Notes under the pieces: model-generated
The model's input: only the letters and a program-made list of their open reading frames with translations
Told to the model about the DNA's origin: nothing
The model's database searches: none
Program-made: the position numbers and the translations under genes
In this document: piece by piece, positions 15,777 through 24,094 of the stretch
Position numbering within the stretch: the stretch's first letter is position 1
How the letters are laid out: each line of letters opens with the position of its first letter
NCBI GenBank assembly: GCA_903904855.1
Contig: CAIVEH010000109.1
Coordinates: 1-40,864 of the forward strand
DNA from: an uncultured Bacteroidota bacterium
GTDB taxonomy: Bacteria; Bacteroidota; Bacteroidia; Chitinophagales; Chitinophagaceae
DNA length: 40,864 nt
Direction: 5' to 3'

Positions 15777-17024
15777 ATGAAAGCGAAGAATTATAGCATC
15801 AACACACATTGGGACAAGCGCTATCCAAAAGCCGGCACGGAACTTTGTCCCGTTCAACTGGCAGTAAACTTGCACGGGCTCCAGTTTAAGTTGAGTCTGA
15901 AACTTTACGCGAACAAAGCCGACTACGAGAAAGCACTTAATAGCAAAGGAGGCAGCGACGAAGTAAAAGAACTAAGGAAACAGATCGCTGATTATACTTC
16001 CAAAGCCGAACAAATATTGGACAGGCTTCCGAACCCAACGAGAGAGACATTCCAGCGGCTATTCAAATCGGAGACCGACCTATTCACTTCACAGAAGACC
16101 GACATAAGTTTCCTGTTCGACGAGTACATACATCAAGTACAAAGCGAAGACAGGATAAAGACAGCACAAAATTTAACCTGGTCTCTCAAGTCATTCAAGA
16201 AGTACAAGACCCGGATTTGTTTCGAAGACATCAACGAGAGCTGGCTCAACGGATACAAGGCATTTATGTTGAAGCAGGGGAATTCGGCGACAACGGTACA
16301 AATATATTTACGTAACCTTCGGACTATATTCAACCTGGCGATTAAGCAGGGATACATATCAGAGAAGCACTACCCGTTCAAGAGTTATACTATCGGCACA
16401 TCTGCCAAAAGCAAGTCCGTCTTATATGCCACAGATTTAAAGCGGTTGTGGGAGTATGAGGGAACGACCTTGAGAGAGAAGAGAAGCCTCGCCTACTTCT
16501 GGATGTCCTACCTGACCAACGGCTGCAACTTCAAGGATTTGGCTTACATGAAATTCAAAGACCTCAAGGGAGATACCTTGACATTCATCAGGGAGAAGAC
16601 GAAGAACACGAACACGGTAACCGACAAGCAAATCACGGTTTACGTGCATGACGAGATTCGGAACATAATAAATACATGGGGGAACAAACCAGGCAGTCCA
16701 GAGAATTACATTTTCCCGATATTGAACGGGAGAAAGACTGCGGTCGAGAAAGAAGGTAGGAGAAATAAAATACAGCGTCAAATCAACGATAACTTGAAAG
16801 CGATCGGTAAGAAACTGGGCATCGAAGAGAAAGTAATTCTTGCGATAAGTCGGCACAGTTTCGCTACACACCTTAAAATATCAGGCACGCCGACCAGCTT
16901 CATATCGGATGCGATGGGGCACTCATCGAGCCGCACCACGGAAAATTACCTCAAGAGCATACCGCTTGACAAGGCACGAGAACTGAGCCATCAACTTTTA
17001 AACTTCAACGAACCAAGGCCATGA
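15777..17024 (+). CDS. Tyrosine recombinase (integrase 1), Bacteroidota type
   Basis: 415 aa. Order: arm-binding region (1-100, with 'CPVQLAVNLHGLQFKLSLKL'), SAM-like core-binding domain (about 108-200), catalytic domain (about 215-400). Catalytic residues seen: K274 ('IREKTKNT'), R359 in 'SRHSFATHL', H382 in 'MGHSS' and nucleophile Y391 ('ENYLKS'). The first catalytic Arg is replaced by N251 ('NGCNFKDL'), and the usual His three residues before R359 is A356. IntDOT of CTnDOT is known to lack the first Arg too. It would integrate or excise an element. It overlaps the next gene by 4 bases. It is homologous to integrase 2 over its full length but clearly diverged. Confidence 0.9.
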   Translation: MKAKNYSINTHWDKRYPKAGTELCPVQLAVNLHGLQFKLSLKLYANKADYEKALNSKGGSDEVKELRKQIADYTSKAEQILDRLPNPTRETFQRLFKSETDLFTSQKTDISFLFDEYIHQVQSEDRIKTAQNLTWSLKSFKKYKTRICFEDINESWLNGYKAFMLKQGNSATTVQIYLRNLRTIFNLAIKQGYISEKHYPFKSYTIGTSAKSKSVLYATDLKRLWEYEGTTLREKRSLAYFWMSYLTNGCNFKDLAYMKFKDLKGDTLTFIREKTKNTNTVTDKQITVYVHDEIRNIINTWGNKPGSPENYIFPILNGRKTAVEKEGRRNKIQRQINDNLKAIGKKLGIEEKVILAISRHSFATHLKISGTPTSFISDAMGHSSSRTTENYLKSIPLDKARELSHQLLNFNEPRP

Positions 17025-17293
17025 TACAAGAGATAAAAACAGTAGAGGACGTAAAAGCATTTTTCGAGGCGCTGCTTGCCGAAGGTTTGAACTTTCACCC
17101 GGACGATATGTTCGAGACATACGTACACACTGATACAAGCGAACCGTTTTATAGCGACCAGGAGAGCTTCGTTCGCAACACTTTACTGACCCAGGCCTTT
17201 GATGTTTGTGAAAAGGAAGGTTCTGACATCTATGAACTGTGCATAGATATTTTCATGCGTGACTTCTATAAAATGTATCCACCAGAACAATAA
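17021..17293 (+). CDS. Hypothetical protein, 90 aa
   Basis: A small acidic protein whose ATG overlaps the recombinase stop by 4 bases, so the two are translationally coupled. 'IKTVEDVKAFFEALLAEGLN', 'FHPDDMFETYVHTDTSEPFY' and 'IYELCIDIFMRDFYKMYPP' suggest an all-helical fold. I do not recognise a named family. The coupling suggests an accessory role in recombination or directionality, although it lacks the basic character of a classical excisionase. Confidence 0.65.
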   Translation: MIQEIKTVEDVKAFFEALLAEGLNFHPDDMFETYVHTDTSEPFYSDQESFVRNTLLTQAFDVCEKEGSDIYELCIDIFMRDFYKMYPPEQ

Positions 17294-17299
17294 CCCTTA

Positions 17300-17554
17300 T
17301 TACGTTGCATTTAAAAACATCGAGTATTTTTTAACCGCAGTTTTATAACGCCTAATCGTATTTTCTGGCCGACCAGGAATTTGACGACTATTAATTCTTT
17401 CCAGCGCATTTTCAAGTCCAGGCTTTAAAAGTTTATCAACACTTACACCAAGAGCTTTTTCTAAAGAAGCTAAATACGAAACATAACTTCTTATACTATT
17501 ACCATGTACCCCGTTATGCGGTAGCCAATCTTTAAAGGAATCTTCATTGTTCAT
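17300..17554 (-). CDS. Stand-alone SAM-like core-binding domain, 84 aa
   Basis: A small protein resembling the four-helix core-binding (SAM-like) domain of tyrosine recombinases without a catalytic domain: 'SIRSYVSYLASLEKALGVSV', 'DKLLKPGLENALERINS' and 'PENTIRRYKTAVKKYSMFLN'. It could bind recombination sites as a regulator, or be the N-terminal relic of a larger protein. Convergent with the 90-aa gene, 6 bases apart. Confidence 0.5.
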   Translation of the reverse strand: MNNEDSFKDWLPHNGVHGNSIRSYVSYLASLEKALGVSVDKLLKPGLENALERINSRQIPGRPENTIRRYKTAVKKYSMFLNAT

Positions 17555-18095
17555 TCTTGTTATTTTGGAATAAAAGTATTGACAGGACGCGGGAAATCCT
17601 AATCCACAAGAAGTTGGTATATTTGTCTTGATAGGGTTTATAGGGGCTGGTCTGTTCTCAGGCTGGCTTTTTTATTTCGTCCAACTTGGCTATGTTCGTT
17701 AGAGCTCGCCAAACACACACAAACAAATCTTCAATATTTCTTACCAGAAGGAGCAAAAACAGGTATTTACTGCAAGTTTCAATGCGATGTCAATATTGAC
17801 ATTCACCCACAATATCTCCCAAGCCTTGTCTGCATTGCATTTCGCTTAACCGAATTAATACATAGGGCACCTGATTATAAATCAGGTGTCCACGTCTTCA
17901 GCAATCACATATTGGGATAGCTGCATATGGAAAAAGACATTATAATCCAGTATAGGTAATTTCTTTATTGCCATTTTATCGTTCATAAAATATCATGTTT
18001 GTATGATTTATTGTACATTGTGCTTGTTCATTTGGAACGATAGTGGAAATTATTTCGTCTATGTTCCTTATTTTTTTTCATAAAATATTTGTACA
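17555..18095. other. Intergenic region with two palindromes
   Basis: No gene found. It holds the perfect 16-bp palindrome ATGTCAATATTGACAT at 17787-17802 and a hairpin at 17868-17888 (CACCTGATT, three-base loop, AATCAGGTG). The last 100 bases are AT-rich and presumably carry the promoter of the SecD-like chimera. Confidence 0.5.
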
Positions 18096-20105
18096 ATGTG
18101 CAATACATGCTACAATCGTGGATATAACGATTTCCCGGTCAGGCTTGGCTCTGTGGAACATCCAGACGATTATGAAAGAGGTTATCTTGATAGGCAGCGG
18201 GAGACCGGTGAAGACGGTCATTCGTTAGATGCTCGGGGCTTTTGCGAAACCTGTTATAACCGTGGTTTGGAGGATGCAGGAACTGGAGTTTATGCAGGTC
18301 CTACAACTAATGTGAGCGGACATAAAGAATCTTATGAAAAGGGATATCACGAAAATAACCGGAGAAAGGAAGAGAAGTTAAGGGCCGAAAACGAGAAGGA
18401 GCAAAGGCAGAAAAGAGAGGACGAGGAAAAGAGGAGAAAGGAAAAACAGCAAGAAGATGCAGACGAACGTAATCAAAGTCGCAACCATGACACAACAAGC
18501 GACAATGGGCAAGCGGCACTAATTAAGTTCGGGGTAATCGTGGCATTAATTATTGGTGCTATATGGCTGGCGGTGAAAGTCGTGCTACCACTGCTTATAA
18601 TTAATATTGCTGTGATAGCTGTTGTTTCATCTTTAATTATTCATAGTCGCAAAAAATATTTATTTATTGCTTCAATTCTTGGAGCAGTCTATATTATTTT
18701 GGATTTTAATCTTGGTTGGTTTACTAAATCACTTCCTCAAAACGTCTCATTTTTTTCAGAAGCAATTCCTTATTTCTATTATCTGAATATTTTCGCCGGC
18801 CTTGTTGCAGCTTATTTTTTCACTCGTGATTTATTGAATGATAAACATCCATTAGAAGGGGAAAATGAATTCTCAAAAAGGAATTTGATAATTATGGGGT
18901 CTTTATTTTTAGTCGGGAGTTTAATTGTCTTTTTGCATATTTATCCAAAGGATAATTCAAACTTTAACGATAACACATTTCAATATGTTGGTCCTGACAA
19001 CAGAAAATCTGATGTTAAAGATGGTCATTTTCAATGTAATTACAATTTGACAATGGCAGTTAATTTAGATAACCTTATTCGTGCCATGTCGAATAATCCG
19101 AGGGACCCAGCGCTTAACAAGGCAATCATTGACGCCCACACGGCCAATGCAACCAGTGATGCCAATTTTATCACACTTTTCGGGGAGATTTTCGAAAAGG
19201 AAAACCCGGGCGTGAATTTAACTAACCTCTTTATTAAACCGTCTGACGTGAGAATAACCGGTACATCCAATAATGCACAGGTGCTTAGTGTAATTAGTAA
19301 TGAAGCAATGGACGCAATAAAGCGCACTTACAATATGATTTTAACCCGGATTGATAAATTAGGATTTTCAGCTAATAATGTGAATCTGGATGAAAAAAAG
19401 GGTGTCATAATTATAAAGCTTATAGGAGTGCATAACCCGGAACGTATGCGGGTGTTCCTGCTAGCCACCGGAAAACTACAATTCTTTGAAACCTATAACA
19501 ATCAGGAGATAGTGCCAACCTTAACAGCCGCAATCAAGGAGCTGAGCACATTGCTAATTCCCAATACTTCGCATCAGGATGGGTATAACCAAAGCCCGGT
19601 AATGGGGTATGTACTCATAAAAGATACGGCCATTGTGAATAAGTATCTGGAAATGGACATAATAAAAAACAAACTTCCTTCAAATATACATTTCTTCTAT
19701 GGCTTAGAAACTGGCAATGTCCATGACACAAATTCACGGTTTCCATTATATGCAATAAAGATGCCACCGGGCGGTATAGCTTTTATAGAAGGCGACCACA
19801 TAAAAAATGCCCATGCCGATAAATGCCTATTTAATGGAAAGTCAGATGTGAAAATGAAATTGGACATAACAGGCACCCGTCTATGGAAAGAATTTACAGG
19901 GCGTAATATTGGCGGGTATCTTGTCATGGTATTAGATGGTAATGTTTATTCATGCCTTAGAGTGGTCAATGAGCTTTCTACAGAAAGCATTGGAATATCC
20001 GGTTCATTTACTAACGAAGAGGCTAGTGACTTTGCAAATATACTTAACTCAGGAAAGCTACCTGCCCCGGTGATTGTCCTTCAAGAACAGGTGGTACATA
20101 AATAA
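18096..20105 (+). CDS. Cys-rich repeat, multi-TM and SecD-like domain chimera
   Basis: 669 aa. Residues 1-86 hold two copies of a motif 'CxTCYNRGxxD' (C2/C5, C50/C53) plus 'YERGY'/'YEKGY' elements. Residues 88-130 are a highly charged coil. Five likely membrane helices lie at about 142-160, 162-182, 188-205, 226-244 and 263-281. From about 318 to the end it resembles the extracytoplasmic part of Bacteroidota SecD: 'LIRAMSNNPRDPALNKAI', 'NFITLFGEIFEKENPGVN', 'VHNPERMRVFLLATGKLQFF', then 'DITGTRLWKEFTGRNIGGYL', 'MVLDGNVYS' and 'ISGSFTNEEASDFANILNSG'. The LDLKGG start and the RND membrane helices 2-6 of SecD are absent. With the N-terminus inside, five helices would place the SecD-like part outside, as in SecD. 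A role in protein export or its interference is conceivable. Confidence 0.75.
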   Translation: MCNTCYNRGYNDFPVRLGSVEHPDDYERGYLDRQRETGEDGHSLDARGFCETCYNRGLEDAGTGVYAGPTTNVSGHKESYEKGYHENNRRKEEKLRAENEKEQRQKREDEEKRRKEKQQEDADERNQSRNHDTTSDNGQAALIKFGVIVALIIGAIWLAVKVVLPLLIINIAVIAVVSSLIIHSRKKYLFIASILGAVYIILDFNLGWFTKSLPQNVSFFSEAIPYFYYLNIFAGLVAAYFFTRDLLNDKHPLEGENEFSKRNLIIMGSLFLVGSLIVFLHIYPKDNSNFNDNTFQYVGPDNRKSDVKDGHFQCNYNLTMAVNLDNLIRAMSNNPRDPALNKAIIDAHTANATSDANFITLFGEIFEKENPGVNLTNLFIKPSDVRITGTSNNAQVLSVISNEAMDAIKRTYNMILTRIDKLGFSANNVNLDEKKGVIIIKLIGVHNPERMRVFLLATGKLQFFETYNNQEIVPTLTAAIKELSTLLIPNTSHQDGYNQSPVMGYVLIKDTAIVNKYLEMDIIKNKLPSNIHFFYGLETGNVHDTNSRFPLYAIKMPPGGIAFIEGDHIKNAHADKCLFNGKSDVKMKLDITGTRLWKEFTGRNIGGYLVMVLDGNVYSCLRVVNELSTESIGISGSFTNEEASDFANILNSGKLPAPVIVLQEQVVHK

Positions 20106-20126
20106 CTAAAGCGGACTTAAAATTAA

Positions 20127-20402
20127 ATGGAAGAAGAGGATACCGGAATAGGGTTTCCGACTATCGTAATATCTATGATAATTATTACTTACAGTTTCAG
20201 AAAAATCCATTGTAGGGACATTTCTCTTGAAGAATTATATCGCGCCGATGAGGTTTTTATCACTAGCACTTCAAAAAGGGTAATGCCGATCGTCACCATA
20301 GAGGAGCGTAAAATTGGCAGTGGTAATATTGGTCGTCTAACTAATGAAATAATACACTTATTTAGTAAAAACTATACTGGTCATATTTTAGCGGCCAAAT
20401 GA
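20127..20402 (+). pseudogene. 3' remnant of a class-IV aminotransferase gene
   Basis: The 91-codon frame ends in a stretch that reads like the C-terminus of PLP fold-type IV aminotransferases (D-amino-acid/branched-chain type): 'ISLEELYRADEVFITSTSKR', 'VMPIVTIEERKIGSGNIGRL', 'TNEIIHLFSKNY'. Full-length members have about 280 residues including the catalytic Lys, all missing here. The first 27 codons do not match and may be fortuitous. It is therefore a broken gene end, perhaps left by an integration event in an aminotransferase gene or by a deletion. Confidence 0.65.
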
Positions 20403-20767
20403 TATGCTCTTTACCGAAATCTTACTGACTTATCTGAGTTACTAATCAAGAGATAAATACCATTCATCGATTGGCTATCGGTTTTTTTGATTCATACCAG
20501 CACCAAGAAGAAATTGTCGCACGTATTTACTATATTCGTTAGGACTCGTCCAGTCACACAGAATAAATATAACATACCCGGCATCTTCGGATAGGAAATC
20601 CTGTCTGTTATAGCGATATTCAGTGCGGGGTCAAACTTGACCCCCACTTATTAACTCTCCAAAGTCATGTCTGCCTTGATTCTTGTGATGTATGGTACAG
20701 AATCAGGGCATCTGATCACTGATCAGGCGATCCTTAAAAAAACGACTTTCGCGGTAAGTTGAAAAAC
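20403..20767. other. Intergenic region with a TCAA-type hairpin
   Basis: No gene seen. At 20627-20644 lies GGGGTCAAACTTGACCCC, flanked by AGTG and CACT, so the stem reaches about 12 bp with one bulged base. It is the strongest GGGGTCAA-type member of the family. Confidence 0.55.
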
Positions 20768-20962
20768 TTAAAGGTTGTTCTTTTTAATACGAGCAGAATC
20801 CCTTTTAGCCCTTTCCTTTATTTCAGAAAGATTATTAAGAATCGTCTGCTTGTCTTTAGCAGCAAGTTCTTTTATTTTCTCAGCTTCTTGGAGGATTTTC
20901 TTTCTATCTTCTTCAATTTGTTTCAGTAAATTCATATTTGTATTGATTGAGGCGTTTGACAA
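20768..20962 (-). CDS. Small coiled-coil protein, 64 aa
   Basis: Almost entirely one charged amphipathic helix: 'MNLLKQIEEDRKKILQEAEK', 'IKELAAKDKQTILNNLSEIK', 'ERAKRDSARIKKN'. The start is 9 bases after the stop of the HExxH protease gene, so it is probably the last gene of that operon. No family recognised. It may be an oligomerisation or inhibitor peptide for the module. Confidence 0.5.
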   Translation of the reverse strand: MSNASINTNMNLLKQIEEDRKKILQEAEKIKELAAKDKQTILNNLSEIKERAKRDSARIKKNNL

Positions 20963-20971
20963 CTTGAAATA

Positions 20972-21778
20972 CTAATCGAACCACAGTAAACTGACAACAT
21001 AACCATAGGAGTCTGAATAATAGCACTGTTCATACATTTGTCTATATGCGCGATTATCATCTTTGGGTGGTAAAAACCAACTATCGGCATCTACCTTTTC
21101 AATTTCTGTAAACTTTCTATTGGGCATGGTAAAGTATTCTCCAACTACCGTATTCGCCGGTAACCGCTCTCCTTTTTTAAACCGATGTGTCCAATTCGGG
21201 AAATCATTACTTTTTGCATACCACTGTACTATACCATCCTTTGAAACCACAGCGCAGATTTCATGAGTTCCTATTTCAGCAAAACGTATAATTGTTGAGG
21301 GTACACTCGCTTGAAAGCTTTTTGACAAATTTATTATTGTATCTAATGAGAATTTTTTCCCTCCAGAGTGCTTACGAAACTTATGTTGAGGCATTAAAAG
21401 ACAGCCGGCGAAGTAATCGGCTTCTATCTCTATCAAAGATTTTTGATTCAAATTGTGGAAGGAAGCATGAGGCTCAAGTAGTCCATATTTTAGACCTAAT
21501 CTATGCTCATCTAAAAAGTAGTGACCGAGTTCATGTGCCAGTGTAAAGCGACCTCTTTTGGATGTTTCGGTATTTCCTGAGTCTAAATTTATGTGGATAT
21601 GAAAATCTTTGTTGTCATAAAGCAGCATACCGTCAAAAGCATCTTCATAATTATCAAAATAGTAATTTACGTCTTCATATCGCGCTATCCGTGTTAGTGA
21701 CATTTGATTGCCATCCATGAAATCCTCTGCAATAAAATCTACTAATTGATTTATTAGATTTTTACGTTTCAGTTCCAT
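20972..21778 (-). CDS. ImmA/IrrE-family metallopeptidase
   Basis: 268 aa. The gluzincin motif HELGH is at residues 82-86 ('RGRFTLAHELGHYFLDEHRL'), and the downstream zinc ligand is in 'SLIEIEADYFAGCLLMP' (E117/E119), the usual ImmA/IrrE layout. The N-terminal 45 residues are a helical lead. The C-terminal 110 residues form an extra domain ('ICAVVSKDGIVQWYAKS') as in longer family members. ImmA of ICEBs1 and IrrE of Deinococcus cleave repressors to switch on mobile-element or stress genes. No Xre domain is fused. It overlaps the 112-aa gene upstream by 17 bases, so that protein is the obvious candidate substrate or partner. Confidence 0.88.
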   Translation of the reverse strand: MELKRKNLINQLVDFIAEDFMDGNQMSLTRIARYEDVNYYFDNYEDAFDGMLLYDNKDFHIHINLDSGNTETSKRGRFTLAHELGHYFLDEHRLGLKYGLLEPHASFHNLNQKSLIEIEADYFAGCLLMPQHKFRKHSGGKKFSLDTIINLSKSFQASVPSTIIRFAEIGTHEICAVVSKDGIVQWYAKSNDFPNWTHRFKKGERLPANTVVGEYFTMPNRKFTEIEKVDADSWFLPPKDDNRAYRQMYEQCYYSDSYGYVVSLLWFD

Positions 21779-22100
21779 TATCTTTTGGCTTATCTTGATT
21801 CTTCTTTATTTTATCGATTATGTGCTTTGGTAGAGCATTGCCATTTCTTGCTGCCATTCTATACTCTGTAAATTCATCCTTTTTAATATTTGGAGGTAAT
21901 GAAATGGTCTTTTCATTCGATGTCAAACGATTAATGATTTTGTCAGGATTAATTTCATTGCCGGTTAAACCATAATCAGTATCTCCATAGATTTTTTCAA
22001 ATCTCGCAAGCTCAACTTCATTCCTTGGGAAAAGGAAGCCGGTAGAACATAACCATTCAGTTATGTTGTCGGGAGTTATGTGTTTTTTATTTTGAGCCAT
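21762..22100 (-). CDS. Hypothetical 112-aa partner of the sigma-like/protease operon
   Basis: A small, soluble, charged protein: 'MAQNKKHITPDNITEWLCST', 'GFLFPRNEVELARFEKIYGD', then 'LPPNIKKDEFTEYRMAARNG' and a Lys-rich tail. No recognised domain. It overlaps the sigma-like gene by 14 bases and the protease gene by 17 bases, so the three are translationally linked. The position between a sigma-like factor and an IrrE-type protease suggests an anti-sigma-like or repressor protein that the protease could cleave; this is inference from context only. Confidence 0.65.
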   Translation of the reverse strand: MAQNKKHITPDNITEWLCSTGFLFPRNEVELARFEKIYGDTDYGLTGNEINPDKIINRLTSNEKTISLPPNIKKDEFTEYRMAARNGNALPKHIIDKIKKNQDKPKDNGTET

Positions 22101-22761
22101 ATATATTGAGATATTCGTCGATTACTTTAAATGCTTCATTCTTATATACCTTGACTGTATTCTGTGTCAAATCAAGTTCACTTCTAAGTTCAGCAAGTAA
22201 CTTTCTCGGCATTTTATAACCTTGCTTTAATTCTTCTTCGTATTGCTTATAGGTCAAATAAATAACTTTGTGTTTAGGGGTTAATCGTGACAGTGCTTTT
22301 TTTATCAGCTCACAACGATCAGTCAAAATCGCTTTCCGTTCTACCGATTCATTTAAAGCGCCTATATCAGGAAACTCCCAAACGATTTGTTCATCTCCAG
22401 TAAATGGATTGCCAAGCCCTAATTCGCTTTTTTTGTAATCGGCAAGTTCGCGTTTAGCAATACCGTACAAATAAAACATCATCGCTAACTTAGAATCCTT
22501 TTGCTTGATTTTCGATCTATTATATTTTGGATACCTCCATATATTATCAAATGTCTTTTCCGCTATTTCAATTGCAACACCTTTATCATAGCCCCAGTTT
22601 ATGCAGATAGGTATCAATTTTTGTAGAAAGTCTTTTTGATAGGACTGAACTAATGCCCAAAACGCATCTTTTGCGATTTCGGCATAGTCGGGGTCATCCT
22701 TCAATTGAATATATTCAATAAGGTTTTCTGGTAATTCATTTTGTAGATCCTGCCACGCCAT
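22087..22761 (-). CDS. Sigma-70-like (ECF-type) regulator
   Basis: 224 aa. A region-2-like helical segment at about 30-110 ('AIEIAEKTFDNIWRYPKYNR', 'LAMMFYLYGIAKRELADYKK') and a region-4-like segment at about 150-220 ('ELIKKALSRLTPKHKVIYLT', 'LLAELRSELDLTQNTVKVYK') resemble ECF sigma factors, with unusually loose motifs. First gene of the leftward operon, it faces the MBL-E2-TM operon across a 142-base region with an inverted motif in three copies. It may drive one or both operons. It could instead be a DNA-binding protein that merely keeps the sigma helices. Confidence 0.65.
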   Translation of the reverse strand: MAWQDLQNELPENLIEYIQLKDDPDYAEIAKDAFWALVQSYQKDFLQKLIPICINWGYDKGVAIEIAEKTFDNIWRYPKYNRSKIKQKDSKLAMMFYLYGIAKRELADYKKSELGLGNPFTGDEQIVWEFPDIGALNESVERKAILTDRCELIKKALSRLTPKHKVIYLTYKQYEEELKQGYKMPRKLLAELRSELDLTQNTVKVYKNEAFKVIDEYLNIYGSK

Positions 22762-22779
22762 TTATAATGTCCATATCCT

Positions 22780-22856
22780 ACTACTCAAAATCGATAGTAT
22801 CGGTTTTAGTAGTGAAGGTGAAAGCAATTATTCATTTAAACTACCGATTCTGAGTA
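22780..22856. promoter_or_regulatory. Divergent promoter region with three inverted motif copies
   Basis: ACTACTCAAAATCGATA (22780-22796) faces TATCGGTTTTAGTAGT (22798-22813), making a near-palindrome of 34 bases. A third copy CTACCGATTCTGAGTA (22841-22856) matches the complement of the first at 14 of 16 bases. The block lies between the divergent starts at 22761 and 22904. It is probably the operator or promoter set for both operons. Confidence 0.65.
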
Positions 22857-22903
22857 ATATAAATAGTTACCAATCAATCAAGCTAAACAAATATAAAACA
22901 ATA

Positions 22904-24094
22904 ATGTTAAACATGAAGCACACAATTAAATTTTCGCCCGTTGGGAATGGTGATCAGTCCCTAATCATTTTAAAAGATGGAACAACAATGTTGGTCGATT
23001 GCAATATCCGCCAGGTCTCAATAGATAGTACCGACCCGTTAACCTTTGATGTTAAGAAAGACCTTTTGAAGTCCACACGCAAACGCGATAACAACTACTA
23101 TGTGGACGTCTTTGTGTTAACCCATGGTGATTGTGACCATTGCCGGGGGTTCAAAAGCAATTTTTACCAAGGCGACCCAAAAAAATATTCTGCAAAAAAT
23201 AGGGAGGCTAACGAGATCATTGTAGACGAAATGTGGTTCTCTCCAATGATAGCAGAAGAGCATACAAACGACGATGAGGATGCTTACCAGACTGAAGCAG
23301 AAAGACGGCTTGAACTGCACCGCACTAATCACGCCGATAGAGACTTACCAGGTAACAGGATCAAGATAATTGGATATGATGGTAATAAGGAATATAGCGA
23401 TCTGGATCACTTACGTGCCATTCCCGGCACCGTGGTAAACACCTTCAATACTAAAGTACAGGATACCTTTTCTGTTTTTATCCATGCGCCGTTTAAAGAG
23501 CATCTGAAATCAGCAGAAATGGACAAAAACTCCACCAGTATTGTTTTTCAGGCTCGGTTTAAGGAAAACGCTACCGATACTAAATTTTCCGGTCTTGTAA
23601 TGTTTGGCGGTGACTCCGATCACTACTCTTGGGATATTATCCTTAAGAAGACAAAGAAGTATGAGAACGACAAAAAGGAGCAGGCGCTCGATTGGGATAT
23701 ATTCCTGGCGCCACATCATTGCTCATGGTCGTTTTTTAATGACCGGCCCCAAGAAGAAAACCCTGATCCAAAAGAAACATCGCTGCAAGTACTGGACTAC
23801 AAAAGACCTGGCGGCAAAATTATCGCATCCAGTAAAAAAATTATTGATGATACTGATAACCCACCTCACTATCGGGCCAAGCAGGAGTACGTTAAAAAGC
23901 TATCTGGTGCTTCAGACTTTCTGAACACGGCTGTTGAGCCAAAGGAGTCAAAGCCTGAACCAATAATCTTCGAGATCACGGCAAGTGGTGTTAAAAGGGT
24001 AACGGAAGGTACAACAGCTTCTGAAAAATTGAATGCTGCAATTGCTGTGGCTACTTCTGGAATTATTAAACAACCCCACTGCACCAATGATTGA
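22904..24094 (+). CDS. Metallo-beta-lactamase-fold hydrolase
   Basis: 396 aa (M4 is also a possible start). The metal-binding motif H74-G-D76-C-D78-H79 is in 'VFVLTHGDCDHCRGF'. A first strand 'GTTMLVDCNI', later 'VMFGGDSDH' (about 233-240) and 'IFLAPHHCSW' (H271-H272) complete a ComEC/Rec2-type MBL layout. It has no membrane helices and no signal peptide, so it is cytosolic. Such enzymes hydrolyse phosphodiesters, nucleotides or thioesters; the substrate here is unknown. It is the first gene of a three-gene operon: its stop overlaps the E2-like start by 8 bases. That coupling suggests a deconjugating, nuclease or second-messenger role beside the E2-like protein. Confidence 0.85.
   Translation: MLNMKHTIKFSPVGNGDQSLIILKDGTTMLVDCNIRQVSIDSTDPLTFDVKKDLLKSTRKRDNNYYVDVFVLTHGDCDHCRGFKSNFYQGDPKKYSAKNREANEIIVDEMWFSPMIAEEHTNDDEDAYQTEAERRLELHRTNHADRDLPGNRIKIIGYDGNKEYSDLDHLRAIPGTVVNTFNTKVQDTFSVFIHAPFKEHLKSAEMDKNSTSIVFQARFKENATDTKFSGLVMFGGDSDHYSWDIILKKTKKYENDKKEQALDWDIFLAPHHCSWSFFNDRPQEENPDPKETSLQVLDYKRPGGKIIASSKKIIDDTDNPPHYRAKQEYVKKLSGASDFLNTAVEPKESKPEPIIFEITASGVKRVTEGTTASEKLNAAIAVATSGIIKQPHCTND

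Noticed and set aside
24033-24086. Upstream in-frame start for the E2-like gene
   Set aside because: The extra 18 residues lie inside MBL coding sequence and look unnatural; the 8-base overlap start at 24087 fits the coupled operon.
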